54,132 bases of DNA from JBBKWQ01 sp037969115 (lineage in GTDB: Bacteria > Actinomycetota > Acidimicrobiia > Acidimicrobiales > Ilumatobacteraceae), in NCBI GenBank assembly GCA_037969115.1, contig JBBKWQ010000180.1, positions 1 through 54,132 of the forward strand. Direction: 5' to 3'. Every line of letters starts with the position of its first letter. Position 1 is the first letter of the stretch. The notes under the pieces are model-generated. The model worked only from the letters and a program-made list of their open reading frames with translations, did no database searches and was not told the origin of the DNA. Below, piece by piece: positions 17,657 to 25,185 of the stretch. The translations under genes and the position numbers were made by a program.

Positions 17657-18387
17657 CCGAGCCATTGCTCATTGCCGACAATCTCACGGCCGGGTACATC
17701 CCGGGCGTGAACATCCTGAATGAGTGCTCGCTCGAGCTCGCCGAGGGCGAACTCGTTGCGATCATCGGACCCAACGGAGCGGGAAACTCGACGCTGATGA
17801 AGGCGATGTTCGGCCTCGTCAACATCCGAGACGGTGCCGTACGTCTGCGCGGCGAGGACATCACGAACAAGAAGGCGCACTCGCTGGTGAGCCTCGGCGT
17901 CGGTTACGTGCCGCAGAACAACAACGTGTTCTCGGCCCTCACCATCGGGGAAAACCTCGAGATGGGCGTCTTTCTGCAGCCCAAGACGTTCGCCCAACGG
18001 TTCGAGGTCGTCGGTGAGATGTTCCCCCGCCTGGTCGAGCGACGCGATCAGCGCGCCGGCTCACTGTCGGGTGGCGAACGTCAGATGCTGGCCATGGGTC
18101 GCGCTCTGATGATGGATCCATCGGTACTACTCCTCGACGAGCCTTCGGCCGGTCTGTCCCCGGCGCTCCAGGACGAGGTGTTCATCCGGTGCCACCGGAT
18201 CAACAAGGCCGGGGTGTCGATCGTGATGGTCGAGCAGAACGCCAGCCGGTGCTTGCAGATCTGTCATCGTGGCTATGTGCTCGATCAGGGCACCAACGCC
18301 TACTCGGGTACCGGCAAGGAACTGCTGACCGACCCGAAGGTGATCGAGCTGTATCTCGGTACGTTGGTCGCCACACACCAAGACTGA
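17653..18387 (+). CDS. livF: Branched-chain amino acid ABC ATP-binding protein LivF, Walker A Lys-to-Asn
   Basis: A 244-residue ATPase subunit of normal length. The start ATG at 17653 overlaps the livG stop. The P-loop reads GPNGAGNST: the invariant lysine is Asn45 (codon AAC, 17785-17787). The rest is intact: signature LSGGERQ, Walker B VLLLDEPSAG, and the LivF-type VEQN in place of a switch histidine. Loss of the lysine normally abolishes ATP binding or hydrolysis at that site, so either the importer runs with one active site or there is a base error at 17787. It is followed by the hairpin at 18545-18574. Confidence 0.92.
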   Translation: MTEPLLIADNLTAGYIPGVNILNECSLELAEGELVAIIGPNGAGNSTLMKAMFGLVNIRDGAVRLRGEDITNKKAHSLVSLGVGYVPQNNNVFSALTIGENLEMGVFLQPKTFAQRFEVVGEMFPRLVERRDQRAGSLSGGERQMLAMGRALMMDPSVLLLDEPSAGLSPALQDEVFIRCHRINKAGVSIVMVEQNASRCLQICHRGYVLDQGTNAYSGTGKELLTDPKVIELYLGTLVATHQD

Positions 18388-18544
18388 GTTGCGCCATCGC
18401 GGCGGTGCAGCCGCGTTGCGACTTTCGTGGGCGTCGCTCGCGTCACCGTCGCTCGCCGCCGGTCCGCTCCGCGGCTCGCCGTCACGCAACCGCGGCATCG
18501 GGGAGCGCCTGAATCCCGCCGACCTTCGACAGCTGGGACGCGAA

Positions 18545-18574
18545 ACGGCCCGGGGCGAAGATGCCCCGGGCCGT
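18545..18574. terminator. Strong hairpin between convergent livF and livK, probable bidirectional terminator
   Basis: A perfect 12-bp inverted repeat, ACGGCCCGGGGC with GCCCCGGGCCGT, around a 6-base loop (GAAGAT). It lies 158 bases past the livF stop and 44 bases past the livK stop. No T-run follows on either strand, as is usual for actinobacterial terminators. The rest of the 230-base gap (18388-18617) shows only short GC-rich repeats and no convincing gene. Confidence 0.8.
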
Positions 18575-18617
18575 CGTGCGTCAGACGCTGAGAGCGCCTG
18601 TCAGGTTGTCGTGTTGA

Positions 18618-19940
18618 TCAGATCGAGCCCTGCACGGAACCCGCAACGACGATGCTGCCGGTCTCGTCGAACTCGAGGATCAGGATGGAAGCCTGTGAGG
18701 GCTCACCTGCGTCGACGAACTCGAGCGGGCCAGAGACACCGTCGTAGTCGATGTCGGTTCCGTCGGCCAGCAATGCAGAACAATCGGCGAATGTGGTGCA
18801 CTTCTCGCCGCCGCGCGTGATGTCGTTGATCTGGGCTCCGATGGCAACACCGTCGTCGCTGCCGGCGGCGATGGCCGCCAGCGAGATGACGATGACGGCG
18901 TCGTAGGACTCTGCCGAGTAGGAGTAGTCGATCAGGTCCGGGTTGACACCGAGGAGCTTGTCGCGGAACTCGGAGAGCTCACCCTCGACGTCCACGCCTG
19001 GCAACGTGCCCTTCATTCCGGCCAGCACGCTGGGATCTTCGAATGCCGCGGCGAGGGCGTTGCCCATGTTGCCGTCGACGCCGTAGACCATCTTGGCGTC
19101 CGGTCCGATGCCGTTCTCGATCATGCCGGTGAGGATCTTCGACGTCTCATCGAAACCGATGATGACGATCGCGTCCGGATCGGCTTCGACGACGCCGGCG
19201 ATCTCGGAGTCGAAGTTCTCGGCCTTGGGGTCGTAGATGTTCTCGAACACGACTTCGCCGCCATTGGCCACGTATGGGCCCTTCGTGAACTCGAGCAGCC
19301 CGGTGCCGTACGAGTCGTTGAGGACGAGGAACGCAACAGTTGCGGCTCCGTCTTCGATGAGCACGTCGGCGAGTGCGGCGCCCTGCACCACGTCCGACGG
19401 AGCGGTGCGGAAGTACAGACCGTTGTCGTCGTAGGTGGTGAATGCCGGTGATGTGTTGGCAGGCGAGAAGTGGATCTTGCCGGCCTGGGTGATCTTGTCG
19501 ATCACGGTGAGGGACACGCCCGAGCTGGCGGCGCCGACGAATGCGTCGGCGTTCTCGGCGAGCAGGCGGTCGACCGTTGCGTTGGCGACGTCACCGTTGT
19601 CGCCGGAGTCGCCGGGCAGCCAGACGATGTCGGCACCGTTGACTCCGCCGGCAGCGTTGACGTCTGCGACGCCAGCTTCGACACCGGCGAATTCGGGCGG
19701 TCCGAGGAACGCAAGGTTGCCGGTCTCGGGCAGGATGCCTCCGAGGGTCAGGACGCCATCGGAGCCACCCTCGGGTGCCGGAGCTGTGGTGCCTTCGGGT
19801 GCCGAAGTCCCTTCGGGTGCCGAGGTCTCTTCAGGTGCGGTGGTGTCTTCGGTGGCCGCATCGTCACTGCCGCAGGCTGCGGCAACGAGCGAAAGACCGA
19901 CCAGCATGGCACCGACGCGACGTACGCGTGATTTCTGCAT
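18618..19940 (-). CDS. livK: Branched-chain amino acid/amide ABC substrate-binding lipoprotein LivK
   Basis: 440 residues, type I periplasmic-binding fold (Peripla_BP_6). Lipoprotein signal MQKSRVRRVGAMLVGLSLVAAAC with Cys23, then a low-complexity Thr/Ala/Pro/Glu linker with near-repeats of TSAPEG (about 30-55) as a spacer from the membrane. The domain begins LTLGGILPETGNLAFLGPPE and contains FVGAASSGVS and YSYSAESYDAVIVISLAA, both family-typical. ATG at 19940 has a Shine-Dalgarno (GGGGGAGA) about 10 bases upstream. It is transcribed towards livHMGF from its own promoter, which suits making more binding protein than transporter. The exact ligand is unknown. Confidence 0.92.
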   Translation of the reverse strand: MQKSRVRRVGAMLVGLSLVAAACGSDDAATEDTTAPEETSAPEGTSAPEGTTAPAPEGGSDGVLTLGGILPETGNLAFLGPPEFAGVEAGVADVNAAGGVNGADIVWLPGDSGDNGDVANATVDRLLAENADAFVGAASSGVSLTVIDKITQAGKIHFSPANTSPAFTTYDDNGLYFRTAPSDVVQGAALADVLIEDGAATVAFLVLNDSYGTGLLEFTKGPYVANGGEVVFENIYDPKAENFDSEIAGVVEADPDAIVIIGFDETSKILTGMIENGIGPDAKMVYGVDGNMGNALAAAFEDPSVLAGMKGTLPGVDVEGELSEFRDKLLGVNPDLIDYSYSAESYDAVIVISLAAIAAGSDDGVAIGAQINDITRGGEKCTTFADCSALLADGTDIDYDGVSGPLEFVDAGEPSQASILILEFDETGSIVVAGSVQGSI

Positions 19941-19967
19941 GTTGTTGGTTTCTCCCCCTAGGTGAGG

Positions 19968-19985
19968 CAGGGCGGGTTTGCCCTG
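19968..19985 (-). promoter_or_regulatory. Hairpin in the livK 5' leader
   Basis: Perfect 6-bp stem (CAGGGC with GCCCTG) around a 6-base loop, 28-45 bases before the livK start, inside the leader predicted from the upstream TACGCT -10. It is close to the ribosome binding site but does not cover it. It may affect mRNA stability or regulation; this is inference. Confidence 0.4.
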
Positions 19986-20002
19986 TCTGGTTAGGTCGCG
20001 AC

Positions 20003-20008
20003 AGCGTA
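20003..20008 (-). promoter_or_regulatory. Candidate -10 hexamer for livK (TACGCT)
   Basis: TANNNT hexamer on the minus strand; transcription would start near 19996, leaving a leader of about 56 bases with the Shine-Dalgarno. A weak TTCGAC lies about 15 bases further upstream. Confidence 0.4.
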
Positions 20009-20054
20009 CGCGGTAATTCCCCCGTCGAACAAGCACCCTCGGGATTCTTTGGTT

Positions 20055-20060
20055 TACGGT
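20055..20060 (+). promoter_or_regulatory. Candidate leaderless -10 (TACGGT) for the J-domain gene
   Basis: Ends 7 bases before the GTG at 20067 and so favours that start. Confidence 0.4.
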
Positions 20061-20066
20061 CGGACC

Positions 20067-20633
20067 GTGCCACGGGACCCGTTCGACCTCCTCGGCCTGG
20101 CGAGTACAGCCACCGCCGCCGATGTTCACGCCGCTCGACGGCGGATGTCGAAGGTGTTGCACCCTGATGCCGGCGGGACCGCGAGTGAGATGCAAGAACT
20201 GAACGCGGCGGCCCGCAACGCGCTCGCATCGATCGATCAGCGAGCATCGCCGGCGTGGCGTCGCACGTCACGAACCCTGCGTTCGACTCGATCGGACGAT
20301 GAACGGTCGACGGTGACGGATCACCCTTCGTTCACCATCGAAGCGCTCCCTGTGGAGGCGTACGAAGGTCTCCTCGTCGTGGCATCGTGGATCGGCGAGG
20401 TCGTCGATGACGATCCGCCGTACCGGCTCGAGACGCTTCTCGTCGAGCCGGGTTCATGCTGGTGCACGCTCGAGCTGGTTCCCGAAGCGGGCTCGACGTC
20501 GGTGGGTCTCACCGTGGCGGCGCAGGCCGGCCAACACCTTCCCGACACCGACAGTGTGCGGGACACCTGGGTGTCGAATCTCAACCGTCTCGACTGGGAC
20601 GATCTCGACAGTGCTCCGCAGCGGCCTTCATGA
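20067..20633 (+). CDS. J-domain (DnaJ-like) protein
   Basis: 188 residues. A short J domain occupies about 3-60: DPFDLLGLASTATAADVHAARRRMSKVLHPDAGG with the HPD tripeptide needed to stimulate an Hsp70. The C-terminal part (about 90-188) is an acidic, beta-rich domain I do not recognise. GTG at 20067 is chosen because TACGGT ends 7 bases upstream; a TTG at 20049 is possible. It is probably a specialised DnaK co-chaperone, but no dnaK or grpE is nearby. The 3' end overlaps the convergent threonylcarbamoyl-AMP synthase gene by 53 bases. Confidence 0.78.
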   Translation: MPRDPFDLLGLASTATAADVHAARRRMSKVLHPDAGGTASEMQELNAAARNALASIDQRASPAWRRTSRTLRSTRSDDERSTVTDHPSFTIEALPVEAYEGLLVVASWIGEVVDDDPPYRLETLLVEPGSCWCTLELVPEAGSTSVGLTVAAQAGQHLPDTDSVRDTWVSNLNRLDWDDLDSAPQRPS

Positions 20634-21537
20634 GCCGGTCGCGGATCGCGTGGCCGAGGCCTTCGGCAGGTGGCATCACCGCCACCAACACGTCGACGCC
20701 GTCGTCATCCGCTCGACGAAGATCGGTGTAGAGCTCACGAGCGGCGGTGACGAGGTCGTCGGTGCGATCGATCACCGACACGACGGCGCCGTCGTTCCGT
20801 GCCTCGTCGGCGAGTTCTTCGGCGTGGCGATCGTCGTCTGCGAGAACGACCAGGCAGTCGGGCGAGTAGTGCGAGCGAAGCATGCCGCTGGCCCGGGCGG
20901 GACCAGAGCCCTGATCGAGTCGGCCGTCGAGCAGCTGTTCGATGTCGTCGGTTGGAATGCCGCCGGGACGCAGGATCTGGGGCGGGTCGACCGAACAGTC
21001 GATGATCGTGCTCTCGACTCCGACCGGACACGATCCACCGTCGAGGATCAGATCGCGTTTCGGGTCGAGATGATCGGCGAGGTCGGCGGCGACGTGGTGT
21101 GCGGTCGTCGGGCTGACCCGTCCGAATCGGTTCGCCGACGGTGCGGCGAGGCCTCCCCCGAGTTCGTCGAGGAGCTCCAACGTGAGGGGATGAGCGGGCA
21201 CGCGCACGCCCACGATGTCTCGTCCGCCGGTGATGGCGTCGGACACCCGTTTCGACCTCGGCAGCAGCAACGTCAGCGGTCCGGGCCAGCACGTGCCGGC
21301 GAGCAGCGCCGCATCGTCGGGGACCGATGCCGCCCACGCTCCGAGCGCGTCGGAGCCTGCGATGTGCACGATCAGGGGATGACTCGTGGGACGACCCTTG
21401 ACCTCGAAGATGCGGGCGACTGCGTCGAGGTTTTCGGCGTCGGCCGCCAGTCCGTACACGGTCTCGGTGGGAATCGCGACGAGCCCGCCGAGCCGGATGG
21501 ATCGAGCGGCCCGGTCGACGCGCTCGGTGATCAACAT
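20581..21537 (-). CDS. L-threonylcarbamoyladenylate synthase (Sua5 type)
   Basis: 318 residues, so the long Sua5 form rather than short TsaC/YrdC. It makes threonylcarbamoyl-AMP from Thr, bicarbonate and ATP for the t6A37 modification of ANN-reading tRNAs. The YrdC domain has PTETVYGLA, KGRPTSHPL, WPGPLTLLL, VGVRVPAHP, LAAPSANRFGRVSPTTA and STIIDCS; a linker at about 200-215 (PGGI then SGMLRSHYSP) leads to the C-terminal Sua5 domain. The start (ATG 21537) shares one base with the stop of the upstream hydrolase, so the two form a transcription unit. Confidence 0.93.
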   Translation of the reverse strand: MLITERVDRAARSIRLGGLVAIPTETVYGLAADAENLDAVARIFEVKGRPTSHPLIVHIAGSDALGAWAASVPDDAALLAGTCWPGPLTLLLPRSKRVSDAITGGRDIVGVRVPAHPLTLELLDELGGGLAAPSANRFGRVSPTTAHHVAADLADHLDPKRDLILDGGSCPVGVESTIIDCSVDPPQILRPGGIPTDDIEQLLDGRLDQGSGPARASGMLRSHYSPDCLVVLADDDRHAEELADEARNDGAVVSVIDRTDDLVTAARELYTDLRRADDDGVDVLVAVMPPAEGLGHAIRDRLMKAAAEHCRDRPSRDG

Positions 21538-22262
21538 CAGCCGGGTGCCGCGTCGACGAATTCGAGTGCGGCGTCGATGAAGCCGAATGATTCCGGTGTG
21601 GCGAAGTGATCGACGTTGCGCAACACGGTCGACGTCGCGTTCGGGAGCGCATCGACGAGCTCGTCGGCAGGATGAACGAAGTCTTGATCGCCGACGACCA
21701 CGAGCACCGGGCAGGTGATGGTGGCGAGCGCCTCCTTGGTGATGGCGATCGATGCGTCTGCCTTCATGACGGCGGTCAAGGCGATCACGTCGTTGCCGTT
21801 GCCGTCGGCGTACTGGCGGAACAACCGCCCGAGATGGTCACCGGGGTCGACGTGCTGACCGTCGAACGTCGAGTTGTCGGCTGCCTCGAGCGCATCGATG
21901 ATGGCCCGGCGCCGCCGCTCGTCACGTTCGAACACGTTTCGTCCGATGCCGGCGAGCACCAGCCGGTTGAAGCTGGCCGGGCGCACGATTGCCGCTCGGA
22001 GGAGCGTCAATGCCCCGAGGGAGAATCCGATCGCGTCGACGGGATGTGGCCCGAGGCGATCGATCAGTGATTTGGTGAGATCCGTGTAGCTGGCCGGGTC
22101 GTGTGGCTTCGCAGCGGTGCCGTGACCCAACAGGTCGACACCGATCACCGGACGGCCGGCGTCTTCGAGCAGGGCAGTGAAACCGTTGCGCTCCCACGTG
22201 CTCGTGAACGACCCTCCCCAGCCGTGCACCAGCATGACCGGCGTTTCAGAAGCGGTACTCAC
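21537..22262 (-). CDS. Alpha/beta hydrolase
   Basis: 241 residues, alpha/beta-hydrolase fold: oxyanion HGWGG near the N-terminus, nucleophile elbow GFSLG (Ser), acid in VVGDQDFVHP, and catalytic His in NVDHFATPE. The substrate is unknown. The start is GTG at 22262, supported by TACGCT ending 8 bases upstream. It is the first gene of a unit with the Sua5-type gene and diverges from guaB1. Confidence 0.85.
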   Translation of the reverse strand: MSTASETPVMLVHGWGGSFTSTWERNGFTALLEDAGRPVIGVDLLGHGTAAKPHDPASYTDLTKSLIDRLGPHPVDAIGFSLGALTLLRAAIVRPASFNRLVLAGIGRNVFERDERRRRAIIDALEAADNSTFDGQHVDPGDHLGRLFRQYADGNGNDVIALTAVMKADASIAITKEALATITCPVLVVVGDQDFVHPADELVDALPNATSTVLRNVDHFATPESFGFIDAALEFVDAAPG

Positions 22263-22269
22263 GACGCTC

Positions 22270-22275
22270 AGCGTA
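22270..22275 (-). promoter_or_regulatory. Candidate leaderless -10 (TACGCT) for the alpha/beta hydrolase gene
   Basis: Ends 8 bases before the GTG at 22262. Confidence 0.4.
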
Positions 22276-22294
22276 GGCGGTCGGCGCGTGCCGT

Positions 22295-22300
22295 TAGCCT
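22295..22300 (+). promoter_or_regulatory. Candidate -10 (TAGCCT) for guaB1-cmk-plsC
   Basis: Would give a leader of about 50 bases carrying the AGGAGA ribosome binding site. Confidence 0.35.
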
Positions 22301-22355
22301 GTGGCCGCTGAGTTCGGCTGAAGGGCCGTCTCCGACCGTCTCAGGAGAACCACCG

Positions 22356-23792
22356 ATGCGAATGCTGCAACCCGACCCGGCTCATGAGCTGACGTACAAC
22401 GACGTATTCATGCTGCCGAGCCTGTCGGCGGTCGGTTCCCGCTTCGGGGTCGATCTGTCGACACCGGACGGAATCGGGACGACCATCCCGATGGTGGTGT
22501 CGAACATGACTGCAGTCGCGGGCCGCCGGATGGCCGAGACCGTGGCTCGTCGAGGTGGTCTGGTCGTGCTGCCACAAGACATTCCACTCGATGTCATCGA
22601 AGAGGTGGTGCGATTCGTCAAGAGTCGCCATGTGGTGTTCGAGACGCCGATCACACTCACGCCGCACCACACCATCGCCGATGCCCTGAGCCTGATCCAC
22701 AAGCGAGCGCACGGTGGTGTGGTCGTGGTCGACAGTGACGACCGGCCGGTCGGCGTGTTCACCGAGAACGACGCTGCCGGGTCCGACCGATTCACACAGC
22801 TGCAACACGTGATGAGCCGTGATCTGGTGACGCTCGAGGAATCGATCGACCCGGAGCGTGCGTTCGACCGGTTGGCCTATGAGCGGGTGTCGCTGGCCCC
22901 GGTGGTGAACGCCGACGGACAGCTGCTCGGCGTGCTCACCCGCAAGGGTGCGTTGCGCAGCACGATGTATCGACCCGCCGTCGACGCCGAGGGTCGGTTG
23001 CTGGCGTCGGTGGCTGTCGGCATGAATGCCGATCCGGTCGGGCGCGCGAAAGCACTTGCATCGATGGGCGTCGATGTGCTCGTGGTCGACACGGCGCACG
23101 GTCATCAAACGAAGATGCTCGAGGTGATCGAGCAGGTTCGGGCAGCCGTACCGGACAGCCGCATCGTCGCCGGCAATGTCGTCACCGCTGAGGGCACTCG
23201 CCACCTGATCGAGGCCGGGGCCGACATCGTCAAGGTCGGTGTCGGGCCGGGGGCGATGTGTACCACGCGGATGATGACCGGAGTGGGTCGTCCACAGTTC
23301 AGCGCGGTGCTCGAAACGGCTGCCGAGGCGGAACGCCTGGGCAAACACGTCTGGGCCGACGGCGGTGTCCGGTTCCCAAGAGACGTGGCGCTGGCGCTGG
23401 CCGCGGGCGCCGGCAACGTGATGTTCGGTTCGTGGCTCGCAGGCACCTACGAATCGGCGGCCGACACGCTGCGTGACCCCGACGGTCGTCTGTACAAGGA
23501 GAGTTTCGGCATGGCCTCGAGCCGGGCCGTGAAGAACCGGAACCGAACCGAAGCCGACATCGCACGGGCCCGCAAGGAGCTGTTCGAGGAAGGCATCAGT
23601 ACGTCGCGCATGTATCTCGAAGCCGATCGTCCCGGTGTCGAGGACATCATCGACCAGATCGTCGCCGGAGTTCGTTCGTCGTGCGCCTATGCCGGTGCGG
23701 CAACCATCGGCGAGTTCCGCGAGCGCGCCGTCGTCGGGGTGCAGAGTCACGCCGGGTATGACGAAGGTCGGCCGTTGGGAACGTCGTGGTGA
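22356..23792 (+). CDS. guaB1: GuaB1-family protein, probable GMP reductase with CBS domains
   Basis: 478 residues of the IMPDH/GMPR fold. The TIM barrel is interrupted by two CBS domains (about 95-215: TPHHTIADALSLI, VMSRDLVTL). The catalytic loop GVGPGAMCTTRMMTGVG contains Cys302. The C-terminal ESFGMASSRAVKNR and ARKELFEEGISTSRMYL match the actinobacterial GuaB1 group, which is often annotated as IMP dehydrogenase but shown in mycobacteria to act as a GMP reductase (GMP to IMP). The function is transferred from that family. The ATG at 22356 has AGGAGA 8 bases upstream. The stop overlaps the cmk start. Confidence 0.9.
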   Translation: MRMLQPDPAHELTYNDVFMLPSLSAVGSRFGVDLSTPDGIGTTIPMVVSNMTAVAGRRMAETVARRGGLVVLPQDIPLDVIEEVVRFVKSRHVVFETPITLTPHHTIADALSLIHKRAHGGVVVVDSDDRPVGVFTENDAAGSDRFTQLQHVMSRDLVTLEESIDPERAFDRLAYERVSLAPVVNADGQLLGVLTRKGALRSTMYRPAVDAEGRLLASVAVGMNADPVGRAKALASMGVDVLVVDTAHGHQTKMLEVIEQVRAAVPDSRIVAGNVVTAEGTRHLIEAGADIVKVGVGPGAMCTTRMMTGVGRPQFSAVLETAAEAERLGKHVWADGGVRFPRDVALALAAGAGNVMFGSWLAGTYESAADTLRDPDGRLYKESFGMASSRAVKNRNRTEADIARARKELFEEGISTSRMYLEADRPGVEDIIDQIVAGVRSSCAYAGAATIGEFRERAVVGVQSHAGYDEGRPLGTSW

Positions 23793-24457
23793 TCGACGAC
23801 CTCGCGGGCGGCACGCCGGCCGATCGGCTCGTGGTGATCGCCATCGACGGCCCTGCCGGCGCCGGCAAGAGCACCGTCGGTCGCGCCGTTGCTCGCCGGC
23901 TCGGTCTCGAATACCTCGACACGGGTGCCATGTACCGCGCCGTCACCTGTGCGGCCTTGCGCCGAGGAGTGAACGTGAACGACACCGCAGCTGTCGCCGA
24001 AATGGTGGGTGATGTCCAGATCGACGTCAGTGATGCGGCCGTCGTCGTCGACGGCGTCGACGCGACCGCGGAGATCCGGGGCCGCGACGTCACCGAGGCC
24101 GTCAGTGCGATCGCGGCGAATCCGGCGGTTCGCCAGACGCTCGTTGCACTCCAGCGTGCGTGGGCTCGCCGGCGCGGCGGTGGCGTCGTGGAAGGTCGCG
24201 ACATCGGATCGGTCGTGTTCCCCGAAGCCCGACTCAAGCTCTACATCACGGCATCGCCGCGTGTGCGTGCCGAACGACGCGTCATGGAGATCGGCGGCGA
24301 CGTCGGTGATGTCGAGGCATCGATCATCGAACGTGACCGTCGTGACTCGACCCGTGACGTCAGCCCCCTCCACGAGGCTGACGATGCGATCACGGTCGAC
24401 ACGAGCGACGTTCCCGTCGACGACGTGGTCGCCCACATCCTGGCGTTGTTGTCATGA
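23786..24457 (+). CDS. cmk: Cytidylate kinase
   Basis: 223 residues. It phosphorylates CMP/dCMP with ATP. P-loop IDGPAGAGKSTVGRAVA near the N-terminus, LDTGAMYRAVT, VVEGRDIGSVVFPEA and RAERRVMEI, ERDRRDSTRDVSPL (lid and substrate-binding arginines) are all typical. The start is GTG at 23786 or GTG 23789, both overlapping the guaB1 stop, so translation is coupled. Its last bases overlap plsC. A cmk-plsC arrangement recurs in many bacteria. Confidence 0.94.
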   Translation: MVIDDLAGGTPADRLVVIAIDGPAGAGKSTVGRAVARRLGLEYLDTGAMYRAVTCAALRRGVNVNDTAAVAEMVGDVQIDVSDAAVVVDGVDATAEIRGRDVTEAVSAIAANPAVRQTLVALQRAWARRRGGGVVEGRDIGSVVFPEARLKLYITASPRVRAERRVMEIGGDVGDVEASIIERDRRDSTRDVSPLHEADDAITVDTSDVPVDDVVAHILALLS

Positions 24458-25185
24458 CCAAGACCGACACGATTCTGGCCGGGAACGGTCGCCTCAGCGT
24501 GGCGTTCTATCGCGTGGCCCACTTCATCGTGACAGGATTCATCAGGCTGTACACACGAATGACGATCGAAGGGCGGGAGAACATCCCCGCCACCGGTGCC
24601 TTCGTCCTCGCGCCGGTGCACCGGTCGTACGTCGACACTCCCATCGCCGGGTCGGTCACGAAGCGGCGCTTGCACTTCATGGGCAAGGACACCATGTGGA
24701 AGATCGCGCCGATCGGCAAGATCTTCACTGCACTCGGAGCCTTTCCGGTGAACCGGGGCTCCGCCGACCGGGAGGCACTGAAACGGGCGATCGCCGTCCT
24801 CGAGAGCGGAGAGCCCATGGTGCTGTTCCCCGAAGGAGAGCGCAAAGAGGGCCCCATCGTGCAGCCACTGTTCGACGGTGCCGTTTACATCGCAGTGAAG
24901 GCCGGAGTGCCGATCGTGCCCGTCGGCATCGGCGGCTCGCAGAAGGTCATGCCCAAGAAGGCGAAGTTCGTCTTCCCGAAGAAGGTGCACGTCATCGTGG
25001 GGAAGCCGATCCCGGCACCGACGTCCGAGACCGGCCGACTGCCCCGCACGGCGACCAAGGATCAGTCCGAGCGCCTGCACGCCGAACTGCAGCGGCTGTT
25101 CGACGAGGCCATGACCCACGTCGGGTGGAGCTACGACGAGTTGCCAGGCGCCACGCCTGCCGATCAGTCCGAGCCCGAGAAGTAG
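24454..25185 (+). CDS. plsC: 1-acyl-sn-glycerol-3-phosphate acyltransferase (PlsC family)
   Basis: 243 residues. Acyltransferase motif HRSYVD (H56, D61) gives the HX4D active site; GAFPVNRGSADREAL and FPEGERKEGP are blocks II/III that bind the glycerol phosphate; VPIVPVGIGGS is block IV. It probably acylates lysophosphatidic acid at the cytoplasmic membrane. The ATG overlaps the cmk stop by 4 bases. The 3' end overlaps the convergent M18 aminopeptidase gene by 22 bases. Confidence 0.9.
   Translation: MTKTDTILAGNGRLSVAFYRVAHFIVTGFIRLYTRMTIEGRENIPATGAFVLAPVHRSYVDTPIAGSVTKRRLHFMGKDTMWKIAPIGKIFTALGAFPVNRGSADREALKRAIAVLESGEPMVLFPEGERKEGPIVQPLFDGAVYIAVKAGVPIVPVGIGGSQKVMPKKAKFVFPKKVHVIVGKPIPAPTSETGRLPRTATKDQSERLHAELQRLFDEAMTHVGWSYDELPGATPADQSEPEK

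Noticed and set aside
18388..18617. Possible small gene or RNA in the 230-base liv gap
   Set aside because: Only GC-rich short repeats and the terminator-like hairpin; no start with a ribosome site, no tRNA fold.
19760..19860. Short direct repeats (GGTGCCGA.. type) near the livK start
   Set aside because: They encode the low-complexity TSAPEG linker of the lipoprotein, so they are coding repeats, not a CRISPR or mobile element.
22341..23750. 469-codon open frame antisense to guaB1
   Set aside because: His/Arg-rich shadow of the GuaB1 frame, which has full IMPDH/CBS motifs.
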